From an uncultured Collinsella sp. (GTDB lineage Bacteria > Actinomycetota > Coriobacteriia > Coriobacteriales > Coriobacteriaceae): DNA of 11,047 nucleotides. Under the pieces are notes generated by a model. It was given only the letters and a program-made list of their open reading frames with translations, was not told where the DNA came from and made no database searches. Shown one piece after another: positions 1-6,379 of this stretch (position 1 is the first letter of the stretch; each line of letters begins with the position of its first letter). The stretch covers positions 1-11,047 of the forward strand of contig CABUAL010000031.1 of assembly GCA_902489515.1 (NCBI GenBank). Direction: 5' to 3'. The translations under genes and the position numbers were made by a program.

Positions 1-45
1 AATAGTTCCTGCTTGGGGGTTTGAAGCCTCTATTTAGGAACTATT
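1..45. repeat. Inverted repeat at window edge
   Basis: Positions 1-10 (AATAGTTCCT) are the exact reverse complement of 36-45 (AGGAACTATT), with a 25-base loop that can form a small inner GCTT/AAGC stem. The left arm may continue beyond the window. There is no clear T-tract, so a terminator of an upstream gene is possible but unproven. A second short inverted pair (ATCCG 65-69 / CGGAT 87-91) follows. Confidence 0.45.
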
Positions 46-124
46 TCACCGCAACCGCCAAGTAATCCGCTGGGGACGGAGGAAAACGGATCACTTTTCC
101 GCTCACCGATTTGTGTCTTGAAAA

Positions 125-145
125 ATGTATATAACGACTATAACG
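125..145 (+). promoter_or_regulatory. Putative operator/promoter of the EamA gene
   Basis: TATAACG occurs twice, at 130-136 and 139-145, nine bases apart, about 40 bases before the TTG start at 186. The 16-mer TATAACGACTATAACG (130-145) matches 14 of 16 bases of 1419-1434 before the PTS operon. ATGTATATAACGACTA (125-140) matches 14 of 16 bases of the minus strand at 7553-7568 before gntR. The TATA-like cores could also serve as a -10 element. No good -35 box is visible. A role as a GntR-family binding site is inferred from this sharing. Confidence 0.5.
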
Positions 146-185
146 TAGTACGAAACATATTGGAAACAATACCGAGGAGGCTGCG

Positions 186-1268
186 TTGAAGAAGAGCAAT
201 CTGGGCTATGTGCTGGTGCTGATCGCCGCGCTTATGTGGGGCAGCATCGGAATCTTTGTAAACGGCATCTCGGCCATGGGCGTTTCGTCCCAGAGCATGG
301 CTGCCTTTCGCTTGTTGGTCGGAGCGCTTATCTTGGCGCCGGTCCTGATGTTTATGGGCTGCCGTCCGGGTGAGGGGTCTACCGTGGCTCAGGGTCCGCT
401 GGCCCTGTTTAAGGCAAGCCCTAAAGAGCTTGTTCCTTGTGCGCTTGTTGGCATCGTCGGTTTGGCCGCCGCCAACACCTGCTATTACGAGTGCATGGGC
501 GAGGTGGGCATGTCCACGGCCTCGGTGCTGCTCTACACCTCGCCGGTGTTTGGCGTCATGCTCGGCCGCGTGCTTTATCGCGAGGACGTGACCCCCAACA
601 AGCTCGTTGCCATTGTCTTTAACATCGTAGGCTGCGTGCTTGCAGTGACCAATGGCGACCTTTCCGGTTTTCATTTTTCGGTTTGGGGCGTCACGTCGGG
701 CGTGATTGCAGGTCTTTGTGGTGCGTCGCTCGCGGTGTTTAGCCGAATAGCAACCAAGACGGTCCACCCGCTGGCTGTCACGTTTTGGGGCTTTGTTTTT
801 GGCGGTGCGGTTATGGCAGCTATCGCGGCTCCGTGGCCGGATGTCGCCGCGGCAATGTCGCCACAGCTGCTGCTGCTGTTCCTTGGCTTTGGACTCATCC
901 CCACAGCCGTTGCTTACATCTTATATATGCAGGGTCTGTCCATGGGGCTCGAGACATCGAAAGTTCCCGTCGTAATGTCTTTCGAGACGGTCGTCACCGT
1001 ACTGGTGGGCATTGGTGTCTACGCCGAGCCCGCCGGCGCGATTAAAGTCCTGGGCATCGTGCTGGTGCTCGCGTCCATCCTGATTATGAACACCGACTTC
1101 TCCAAGCTGCGCAACAGTGTGTTTGTCGGTCATGTCATTGAGAGCATGACCTTTAAGCCCAACGCGTGGTGGACCGAAAAATCTCAGGACATGGATCTGT
1201 TTAAGGAACGCACCGGCATTGCGCTGGAACCCACCGTACAGGAAAGCCCCTGGTACTTCGTGCGATAG
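186..1268 (+). CDS. EamA/DMT-family permease (ten membrane segments)
   Basis: This is a 360-residue integral membrane protein of the drug/metabolite transporter superfamily. Family members move amino acids, metabolites or drugs; the substrate cannot be read from sequence. It starts with TTG: GAGGAGG at 174-180 sits five bases upstream, and no in-frame ATG fits better. Two homologous halves are visible. The first covers about residues 7-155 and opens with a typical helix ending in the MWGSIGIF pattern. The second covers about 162-301 and contains the PVVMSFETVV...GVYAEP segment typical of the penultimate EamA helices. After the last helix there is a hydrophilic tail (about 302-360) rich in charged and aromatic residues, longer than in most EamA proteins and of unknown role. 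The gene is monocistronic by layout, but its promoter motif is shared with the downstream PTS operon. An amino-acid exporter is one plausible reading. Confidence 0.88.
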   Translation: MKKSNLGYVLVLIAALMWGSIGIFVNGISAMGVSSQSMAAFRLLVGALILAPVLMFMGCRPGEGSTVAQGPLALFKASPKELVPCALVGIVGLAAANTCYYECMGEVGMSTASVLLYTSPVFGVMLGRVLYREDVTPNKLVAIVFNIVGCVLAVTNGDLSGFHFSVWGVTSGVIAGLCGASLAVFSRIATKTVHPLAVTFWGFVFGGAVMAAIAAPWPDVAAAMSPQLLLLFLGFGLIPTAVAYILYMQGLSMGLETSKVPVVMSFETVVTVLVGIGVYAEPAGAIKVLGIVLVLASILIMNTDFSKLRNSVFVGHVIESMTFKPNAWWTEKSQDMDLFKERTGIALEPTVQESPWYFVR

Positions 1269-1352
1269 GGGATTGCGCGCAGGGTCTGACCTGGGGTTAT
1301 CCAGCTAGCGCCGGCCTACCCAGCCCAACGTTTCGAGTACGTTAAACCCGTC

Positions 1353-1380
1353 AACGGTCGATTTTCACCCGCGAACGGTC
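1353..1380 (+). repeat. Twin AACGGTC direct repeat before PTS promoter
   Basis: AACGGTC occurs at 1353-1359 and 1374-1380. The starts are 21 bases apart, about two helical turns, which would put the two copies on the same face of DNA. They lie about 40-65 bases before the candidate -10 at 1419-1424. An activator site is possible; chance cannot be excluded. Confidence 0.3.
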
Positions 1381-1404
1381 TTTATACTAATTAGCAATAT
1401 AAGC

Positions 1405-1434
1405 AACGTATAAGACGTTATAATGACCATAACG
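1405..1434 (+). promoter_or_regulatory. PTS operon promoter with overlapping operator
   Basis: A perfect -10 hexamer TATAAT lies at 1419-1424, giving a predicted transcript start near 1431 and a very short leader. No convincing -35 is present. The -10 is buried in an inverted repeat, CGTTAT (1416-1421) and ATAACG (1429-1434), with a 7-base spacer. The 16-mer TATAATGACCATAACG (1419-1434) matches 14 of 16 bases of 130-145 before the permease. Overlap with the -10 suggests repression, as expected for a sugar-responsive GntR/HutC regulator. Confidence 0.55.
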
Positions 1435-1450
1435 AAAAGGAGGAGGCAAG

Positions 1451-2374
1451 ATGAATCAGATCATTCTCGCATCTCATGGCGGCCTGGCCGCAGGCGCCAA
1501 AGACACGCTCGAGATGGTTCTCGGCGACGTGTCGAACGTCCACGTCGTGTCGCTTGCTCGTGACGACAAGGAGCCCATCACCAATAAGGTTGAGGCTATG
1601 ATCGCCACGTTCAACGCGGACGACACCGTCTATGTGCTGACCGATATGCTCGGCAGCTCGGTCAACAACAACATGGTCGAGCTTTCCAAGAACGGCACGA
1701 AGTTCACGGTTGTCAGCGGTTTCAACATCCCGTTGGCGCTCACGCTTGCTATGAGCCCCGCCCCCGTCAAGGGCGCCGAGCTCGCGGCCCTCATCAACGA
1801 GGCCCGCACCGGTCTGACCAATCCCAACGCACCGGTCGAGGCCGCCGCGGCTCCCGCCAAGAAGGCCAAGGCGTCCCGTCACAGCTCCGGTCCCGCCAAG
1901 ATCGTCCTCGCACGTCTTGACTACCGTCTGCTGCACGGCCAGGTCGTCTTTACCTGGACCACCAAGGTTCAGGCCGAGCGCATCATCGTCGTCGACAACG
2001 CTGCCGCCAACGATGACATCAAGAAGGGCGCTCTTAAGCTGGCCAAGCCCCAGGGCGTGCGCCTGAACGTCTTCACCGTCGAGCGTGCCCTCGCCAAGAT
2101 GGACAAGCTCAACACCCTCGGCGAGCGCGTCATGTTCGTCTTTGGCAACACGGCCGAGATGCTGCAGTTCTGCCAGGGCTACAAGCTCGACGCCATCAAC
2201 CTGGGCGCCACCGCCAACCACGACGGTGCCGATCAGGTCGGCGGCAAGGACAGCTCCGTCTTCCTCGACGCCAACCAGAAGGCCGACGTCAACCAGCTGC
2301 TCGACATGGGCATCAAGCTCTACGTCCAGCAGACCCCTACGTATCAGAGCGTCGACATCGACGCCAAGCTGTAA
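1451..2374 (+). CDS. PTS mannose-family IIA-IIB fusion
   Basis: A 307-residue cytoplasmic phosphocarrier joins two PTS domains. Residues 1 to about 125 are a ManX-type IIA domain: the LASHGGLAAG motif places the phospho-accepting histidine at His9. An Ala/Lys-rich flexible linker spans about 128-148. Residues about 149-307 are a mannose-family IIB domain with the classic pattern ARLDYRLLHGQV, phospho-histidine at His162. Phosphate would pass from HPr to His9, then His162, then to sugar bound by IIC/IID. AGGAGG at 1441-1446 lies four bases before the ATG. IIA-IIB fusion is known in this family (E. coli ManX); in many Amadori-type systems the two are separate proteins. The gene is first in an operon with IIC 36 bases downstream and IID. 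HPr and enzyme I must be encoded elsewhere. Confidence 0.93.
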   Translation: MNQIILASHGGLAAGAKDTLEMVLGDVSNVHVVSLARDDKEPITNKVEAMIATFNADDTVYVLTDMLGSSVNNNMVELSKNGTKFTVVSGFNIPLALTLAMSPAPVKGAELAALINEARTGLTNPNAPVEAAAAPAKKAKASRHSSGPAKIVLARLDYRLLHGQVVFTWTTKVQAERIIVVDNAAANDDIKKGALKLAKPQGVRLNVFTVERALAKMDKLNTLGERVMFVFGNTAEMLQFCQGYKLDAINLGATANHDGADQVGGKDSSVFLDANQKADVNQLLDMGIKLYVQQTPTYQSVDIDAKL

Positions 2375-2410
2375 TCAACCAGGCTTTTGCCTGACTGAAA
2401 GGAGAAGGGT

Positions 2411-3205
2411 ATGAATACGTTCATCAGTGCGGTGCTCGTCGGCCTCGTCGGCGTGTTCTGCATGTGGGACTCCCGCCTGCTCGGTCGTCTTAACTTCGAG
2501 CAGCCCCTCGTTGGCGCTACGCTCGTCGGTCTGCTGCTGGGCGATGTGCCCACCGGCCTTGCCGTCGGTGCCGCCGTCGAGCTCGTGTCCATGGGCCTGG
2601 TGCAGGTCGGCGCCGCCGTTCCGCCCGATATGGTCCTGGGCGGCATCGTGGCCGCTGCCTTTGCGTGCCTGACCGATGCTTCCGCCGAGACCGCCATGAC
2701 GATCGCCATCCCGGTCGCCGTCCTGGGTCAGCTTCTCGGCATCGTGTTCCGTTCCATCATCGCCGCCCTCACCCATGTGGCAGATAGCGCGATCGATAAC
2801 GGAAAGTTCAAGACCGCCTACCGTATGCACATCTGCGCCGGCTCCGGTCTGTACGCCGTCATGTACTTCCTGCCGATCTTCCTCGCCGTTTTTGTTGGCA
2901 CCGACCTGGTTCAGGCCATCGTCAACATGGTTCCCGAGTGGCTGTCCACTGGTCTTAACGTTTCGACCAAGATCATGACCGCCTACGGCTTGGCCCTGCT
3001 GCTCACCATGATGATCAAGAAGGGTATGACTCCGTTCCTGTTCATCGGTTTCCTGCTCGCCGCTTACCTCAACCTGTCCGTCATCGCGGTCGCTCTGATC
3101 GGTGTGTGCCTGGCTGTCGTCTTCATGGGCTTCAAGTTCAACGGTTCCCATGCAGCCGCCGGTGTCGATTCCGACTACGATCCGCTCGAAGACGACGAAG
3201 ACTAA
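2411..3205 (+). CDS. PTS mannose-family IIC membrane permease
   Basis: This 264-residue protein is the ManY-type IIC component, which with IID forms the membrane channel of a mannose-family PTS. It is strongly hydrophobic with several helices from residue 1 onward. It shows the family pattern FEQPLVGATLVGLLLGD followed by VGAAVELVSMGLVQVGAAVPPD (roughly residues 29-73). It ends in a short acidic tail (DYDPLEDDED) on the last ten residues. An AAAGGAG-type ribosome binding site ends a few bases before ATG 2411. The TAA stop at 3203-3205 overlaps the AAGGAGG of the IID gene (3204-3210), so IIC and IID are tightly coupled. Sugar specificity is not deducible from IIC alone. Confidence 0.93.
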   Translation: MNTFISAVLVGLVGVFCMWDSRLLGRLNFEQPLVGATLVGLLLGDVPTGLAVGAAVELVSMGLVQVGAAVPPDMVLGGIVAAAFACLTDASAETAMTIAIPVAVLGQLLGIVFRSIIAALTHVADSAIDNGKFKTAYRMHICAGSGLYAVMYFLPIFLAVFVGTDLVQAIVNMVPEWLSTGLNVSTKIMTAYGLALLLTMMIKKGMTPFLFIGFLLAAYLNLSVIAVALIGVCLAVVFMGFKFNGSHAAAGVDSDYDPLEDDED

Positions 3206-3218
3206 GGAGGAACACACT

Positions 3219-4052
3219 ATGGCAACCGCAACCAAGGACGTGTCCCTGAACAAGAAGGTCAGCCAGTTCTTCTGGCGCTCCTGGGCCATCCAGGCCTCTT
3301 GGAACTACGAGCGTCAGATGAACATGGGCTTCCTCTACGGCATGGTTCCCACGCTCGATCGCCTCTATCCGGATGAGTCCGACCCCAAGCAGCTCGCTGC
3401 TAAGAAAGAGGCTTACCACCGTCACATGGCGTTCTACAACTGCACCCCGCAGACGAGCGCCTTTATCCTGGGCCTCACCGCCTCCATGGAGGAGGAGTAC
3501 GCCAAGGATCCCGAGAACTTCAACCCCGATTCGATTAACGCGGTCAAGACCTCCCTTATGGGCCCGCTTTCCGGCATCGGTGACTCCTTCTTCCAGGGCA
3601 CCATCCGTGTTATCGCCTTTGGTCTGGGCGTTCAGCTGGCTCAGCAGGGCTCCATCATGGGCCCGATCCTGGCCATGCTCATCTCCATCGTCCCCTCTGT
3701 GCTGATCACTTGGTTCGCAGCCAAGATGGGCTATCAGGGCGGCCACGAGTACCTGAGCAAGCTTCAGGGCGGCGACCTCATGGAGAAGCTCATGTATGTC
3801 TGCGGCATCGTGGGTCTTATGTCCGTAGGCGGCATGATCGCCACGCTGATCGGCGCCACCACCCCGCTGCAGTTCGCTGAGGGCACCGTCGTTATCCAGG
3901 ACATCCTGGACGGCATGATGCCCCAGATGATCTCCCTTGGCCTCACCGGCCTTATGTACTGGCTCATCAAGAAGAACGTCAACACCGGTTGGCTTCTCGT
4001 GATCGCCATCGTGGGCGGCATCGCCCTCTCCGCGGCCGGCATCCTGGCCTAG
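3219..4052 (+). CDS. PTS mannose-family IID membrane component
   Basis: This 277-residue protein is the ManZ-type IID partner of IIC. The N-terminal half is amphipathic and cytoplasmic and carries the family signature FFWRSWAIQASWNYERQMNM (about 17-36) followed by GFLYGMVP. The middle has GPLSGIGDSFFQGTIR (about 115-130), also diagnostic. Hydrophobic helices fill the C-terminal part (about 131-170, 190-213 and 236-277). The chosen start is ATG 3219, nine bases after AAGGAGG at 3204-3210. The frame stays open upstream to 3102, but that would overlap most of the end of IIC and has no ribosome site. It is third in the operon. A 199-base gap with hairpins separates it from the deglycase gene. Confidence 0.93.
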   Translation: MATATKDVSLNKKVSQFFWRSWAIQASWNYERQMNMGFLYGMVPTLDRLYPDESDPKQLAAKKEAYHRHMAFYNCTPQTSAFILGLTASMEEEYAKDPENFNPDSINAVKTSLMGPLSGIGDSFFQGTIRVIAFGLGVQLAQQGSIMGPILAMLISIVPSVLITWFAAKMGYQGGHEYLSKLQGGDLMEKLMYVCGIVGLMSVGGMIATLIGATTPLQFAEGTVVIQDILDGMMPQMISLGLTGLMYWLIKKNVNTGWLLVIAIVGGIALSAAGILA

Positions 4053-4086
4053 TCGCGACCAAGCGTCTAACCGCTTTCCCCCGGGG

Positions 4087-4117
4087 GCCTGCCTGGCATC
4101 CCATACCCCAGGCAGGC
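4087..4117 (+). terminator. Intercistronic hairpin after IID
   Basis: GCCTGCCTGG (4087-4096) pairs perfectly with CCAGGCAGGC (4108-4117) across an 11-base loop. The run after it (TTCCATCCCC) has few Ts, so it is a poor intrinsic terminator. It may act as a partial terminator or an mRNA 3'-end stabiliser that sets PTS and deglycase levels differently. Confidence 0.45.
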
Positions 4118-4130
4118 TTCCATCCCCAAA

Positions 4131-4161
4131 ATGCGACAATGGGACAGTCCCTTTGTCGCAT
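4131..4161. repeat. 31-bp REP-like palindrome
   Basis: ATGCGACAATGGGAC (4131-4145) and GTCCCTTTGTCGCAT (4147-4161) are reverse complements apart from one pair, around a single central A. It is compact and symmetric and lies just after the IID hairpin, as REP-type elements do. Whether it recurs in the genome needs a search. Confidence 0.6.
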
Positions 4162-4251
4162 CCTCAACGGGCCGGCGACTCGGTCCAAATCACGGTAACC
4201 CTGCGAGCGCCCGGCAATGTGGCGCCGCAAAAATCGAAAGGAATGTGTCAG

Positions 4252-5235
4252 ATGTACGAGATCGACCTTAACCTCCCTAAGCAGATCGTCGCTGACGTCC
4301 TGTCCAACCACGAGATCCACAGTGTCGCCTTCGTCGGCTGCGGTGCTTCCATGTCCGACCTGTACCCCGCCAAGTACTTCCTGGCCAACAACACGGACAA
4401 GCTGAACGTTCAGATCTTCACCGCTAACGAGTTCAACTATGACACGCCTTCCTGGGTCAACGAGCACACCTTCGTGATCACCTGCTCCCTCGGTGGCTCC
4501 ACGCCCGAGACCGTCGAGGCCAACAAGACCGCCAAGAAGCACAACTGCCCGGTTGTCTCCCTCACCAACAAGGCTGGCTCCGCTCTGACCGTCGACGCCG
4601 ACCACGTCATCGTTCACGGCTTCCATGCCAACTATGCTGCCAAGGCCGAGAAGCCCGCCTACGCCATCGCTCTTGCTCTCGAGATCCTTCAGCAGACCGA
4701 GGGCTATGATCACTACGAGGACATGATCACCGGCCTCACCAACATCTTCGAGCTGATCGAGAACGCTGCTCACTCCGCCAAGGGCCTGGCCAAGCAGTTC
4801 GCTCAGGACTTCAAGGACGACAAGATGATCTACTTCATGGCCTCCGGTGCCTCCGAGAAGATGGCTTATTCTAACGCCGCCTTCCTGTTCACCGAGATGC
4901 AGTGGATCGACGCTGCTTCCTACAACACCGGCGAGTACTTCCACGGCCCGTTCGAGGTTTCCACCGAGGGTAAGCCCTACGTCTTCCTCATGTCCGACGG
5001 TGCTACCCGTCCGATGGACGCCCGCGCCCTCACCTTCCTTAAGCGCATGGGCGCCAAGGTCGCTCTGATCGACTCCAAGGACTACGGCCTGGCTGACGCC
5101 GTGCCCGCGAGCGTCGTCACCTACTTCAACCCGCTGCTGCACCTCGCCGTTATGCGCGAGTACGGCAACCAGATCGCCGAGGCCCGTCAGCATCCGCTGA
5201 CCATGCGTCGCTACATGTGGAAGCTTTCCTACTAA
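4252..5235 (+). CDS. frlB: FrlB-like sugar-amine 6-phosphate deglycase (SIS domains)
   Basis: This 327-residue cytoplasmic enzyme has two SIS domains, which bind phosphosugars. It closely resembles fructoselysine-6-phosphate deglycase (FrlB), which splits the phosphorylated Amadori product into glucose-6-phosphate and the amino acid. The first SIS domain has AFVGCGASMSDLYPAKY (about 26-42) and CSLGGSTPET (78-87), the phosphate-binding loop. The second has FMASGASEKMAYSNA (about 195-209) and the active-site segment GEYFHGPFE (227-235). The C-terminal HPLTMRRYMWKLSY matches the family ending as I recall it for Bacillus FrlB. GlmS-type isomerases carry GELKHG instead, so this is not GlmS. Start: AAAGGA at 4237-4242 lies nine bases before ATG 4252; ATG 4243 abuts the ribosome site and is unlikely. 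Glucoselysine or another amino-acid conjugate is possible. An AgaS-type deaminase is less likely. Confidence 0.85.
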   Translation: MYEIDLNLPKQIVADVLSNHEIHSVAFVGCGASMSDLYPAKYFLANNTDKLNVQIFTANEFNYDTPSWVNEHTFVITCSLGGSTPETVEANKTAKKHNCPVVSLTNKAGSALTVDADHVIVHGFHANYAAKAEKPAYAIALALEILQQTEGYDHYEDMITGLTNIFELIENAAHSAKGLAKQFAQDFKDDKMIYFMASGASEKMAYSNAAFLFTEMQWIDAASYNTGEYFHGPFEVSTEGKPYVFLMSDGATRPMDARALTFLKRMGAKVALIDSKDYGLADAVPASVVTYFNPLLHLAVMREYGNQIAEARQHPLTMRRYMWKLSY

Positions 5236-5269
5236 TCACAAGTAAGTAGACCTTACGGGTTGATTGAGA

Positions 5270-5301
5270 GGGGATGGGGTTTGCGCCCCATCCCCTTTTT
5301 T
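5270..5301 (+). terminator. Strong intrinsic terminator of the PTS-frlB operon
   Basis: GGGGATGGGG (5270-5279) pairs perfectly with CCCCATCCCC (5286-5295) around a six-base loop TTTGCG, followed by six Ts (5296-5301). It is a textbook Rho-independent terminator 34 bases after the deglycase stop and ends the operon. Confidence 0.93.
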
Positions 5302-5335
5302 GCTCTGGGGAGGGCGTGTCTGTCGCGTCGCAAAT

Positions 5336-5380
5336 CCCAGATAAAACCTACCAAAATAAACCTGTCCCTTTTTGGCAGGT
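5336..5380. repeat. 45-bp hairpin repeat, copy 1
   Basis: The first 22 bases (5336-5357) are identical to 7470-7491, and about 40 of 45 bases match copy 2 overall. It folds as CCTACCAAAA (5347-5356) with TTTTGGCAGG (5370-5379), with one A/C mismatch. Its right arm runs up to the ribosome binding site of the HAD gene (GGAGGAG 5382-5388), so in RNA it could affect translation. Confidence 0.75.
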
Positions 5381-5394
5381 GGGAGGAGATGCGT

Positions 5395-6024
5395 ATGATC
5401 AAGGCAGTGCTGTTTGACATGGACGGCGTGCTGGTCGATACCGAGTGGTTCTACAACCGTCGTCGCGTGGCGTTTATGGAGGAGAAGGGCTTTCACTTTG
5501 ATGAGATTCCCGATCTTTCGGGGTCTAACGAGCCTGCCATTTGGGAGGCGCTGGTGCCCGACGATGTTGAGCTGCGCGAGCGTCTGCGCGTGGAGTACAA
5601 GCAGGTCTACAGCCCGGACCATCCCGTTCCGTATGCCGAGTTGCTCAACGAGCAGACGGAGCCGGTGATGCGTGAGCTGCACGAGCGCGGCGTGAAGTGC
5701 GCCATCGCGAGCTCGTCCTATCGCGAGCTCATTGACGAGCTGGTGGAGATTGCCGGCATCGCCGACGTGCTGGACTACACCATCAGCGGTCACGAGTGCA
5801 GTGCGTTTAAGCCCGACCCCGAGATCTACCTGCGCGCCATGGAGGCGCTGGGGGTGGAGCCTGCCGAGTGCCTGGTTATCGAGGATTCGCCTTTGGGCAT
5901 CGAGGCCGGCAAGCGTTCCGGCGCCCGCGTCCTGGCACTGCGTCCGCACGAGGGCGTCAACCTCGATCAATCGCGAGCCGATGCCGTTATTGATAATCTG
6001 ACCGACATTTTGGCCGCTTTGTAG
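5395..6024 (+). CDS. HAD-superfamily phosphatase / phosphoglucomutase-like
   Basis: This 209-residue cytoplasmic protein belongs to HAD subfamily IA (the group with beta-phosphoglucomutase and sugar-phosphate phosphatases). Motif I is FDMDGVLVDTE: Asp8 is the nucleophile and Asp10 the acid/base. Motif II is IASSS (Ser106). Motif III is Lys139 in KPDPEIY. Motif IV is Glu163-Asp164 in VIEDSPLGIEAG, binding Mg. A helical cap lies between motifs I and II. Start: GGAGGAG (5382-5388) fits ATG 5395 with six bases; ATG 5389 directly abuts it. The gene follows the operon terminator, so it has its own promoter or depends on readthrough. A sugar-phosphate phosphatase assisting the PTS pathway is possible but not shown. 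The exact substrate is unknown. Confidence 0.88.
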   Translation: MIKAVLFDMDGVLVDTEWFYNRRRVAFMEEKGFHFDEIPDLSGSNEPAIWEALVPDDVELRERLRVEYKQVYSPDHPVPYAELLNEQTEPVMRELHERGVKCAIASSSYRELIDELVEIAGIADVLDYTISGHECSAFKPDPEIYLRAMEALGVEPAECLVIEDSPLGIEAGKRSGARVLALRPHEGVNLDQSRADAVIDNLTDILAAL

Positions 6025-6030
6025 TGTCAA

Positions 6031-6072
6031 TCCGCCGCGAGAAGCACGGGTTCAAACGTTTTTTGCGGTGGA
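6031..6072 (+). terminator. Possible weak hairpin after the HAD gene
   Basis: TCCGCCGC (6031-6038) can pair with GCGGTGGA (6065-6072) with one G-T pair and a 26-base loop that contains a run of six Ts. The large loop and the lack of Ts after the stem make it a poor terminator. It is the only candidate immediately after the stop. Confidence 0.25.
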
Positions 6073-6081
6073 CTGGCTCAA

Positions 6082-6115
6082 TTTGGTTTCGATTTTGATC
6101 CGTTTGGCTTCGATT
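6082..6115. repeat. Short 21-bp-period direct repeat
   Basis: TTTGGTTTCGATT (6082-6094) recurs as TTTGGCTTCGATT (6103-6115) with one change, offset by 21 bases. It lies just before the large inverted-repeat element. Confidence 0.4.
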
Positions 6116-6121
6116 CGGACT

Positions 6122-6240
6122 AAGTGAGTAGACTTTTTGGCGCAGGCCGAGCACAATGCATATCTTCCTTTGTAAAACCGCAGGTCACAGGGGTGGCGGT
6201 TTTGGGTGTGCTCGGCAGATCGTAAAAAGTCTACTCACTT
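6122..6240. repeat. 119-bp nested inverted-repeat element
   Basis: Three nested stems share roughly one axis. The outer stem is 17 bp and perfect: AAGTGAGTAGACTTTTT (6122-6138) with 6224-6240. The middle stem is 10 bp and perfect: GCCGAGCACA (6146-6155) with TGTGCTCGGC (6207-6216). The apical stem is 8 bp: AAAACCGC (6174-6181) with GCGGTTTT (6196-6203). There is no credible ORF inside. It fills a third of the 355-base gap between the HAD gene and the YitT gene. A partial look-alike of the outer arm (11 of 12 bases) occurs at 5240-5251, just after frlB. It could be a MITE-like element, a bidirectional terminator or a structured RNA. Confidence 0.7.
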
Positions 6241-6302
6241 GGAATTTTGCCCTTTGGTCGTGGGGGTTGCTGGTCCCGTTTTGGTTGTCGAGGGAGGTTG
6301 AA

Positions 6303-6334
6303 TTGAAGCGCCCCCGCACGCTCCATGCTACAAT
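6303..6334 (+). promoter_or_regulatory. Possible extended -10 promoter of the YitT gene
   Basis: TGCTACAAT at 6326-6334 is an extended -10 (TG, one base, TACAAT), with TTGAAG at 6303-6308 as a poor -35 at a 20-base spacing. A start near 6341 would give a leader of about 40 bases to the GTG at 6380. Confidence 0.4.
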
Positions 6335-6379
6335 CGCGGGCATGCCCCACAACCACATCTGCCTTCGAAAGGAGCCTAC

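Noticed and set aside
3102..3218. Upstream extension of the IID gene
   Set aside because: It overlaps the IIC coding region and lacks a ribosome site; ATG 3219 is served by AAGGAGG.
4153..4251. Upstream extension of frlB
   Set aside because: The added residues fall in the palindromic gap and do not match the family; ATG 4252 has AAAGGA nine bases upstream.
2375..5193. Minus-strand ORFs of 304, 333 and 404 codons opposite IIC, IID and frlB
   Set aside because: Rich in His, Gly, Asp and Val with no membrane or enzyme motif. They are explained by codon bias of the PTS and deglycase genes.
5260..5394. Upstream extension of the HAD protein
   Set aside because: It would run through the operon terminator and the hairpin repeat; the HAD fold begins at the residues after ATG 5395.
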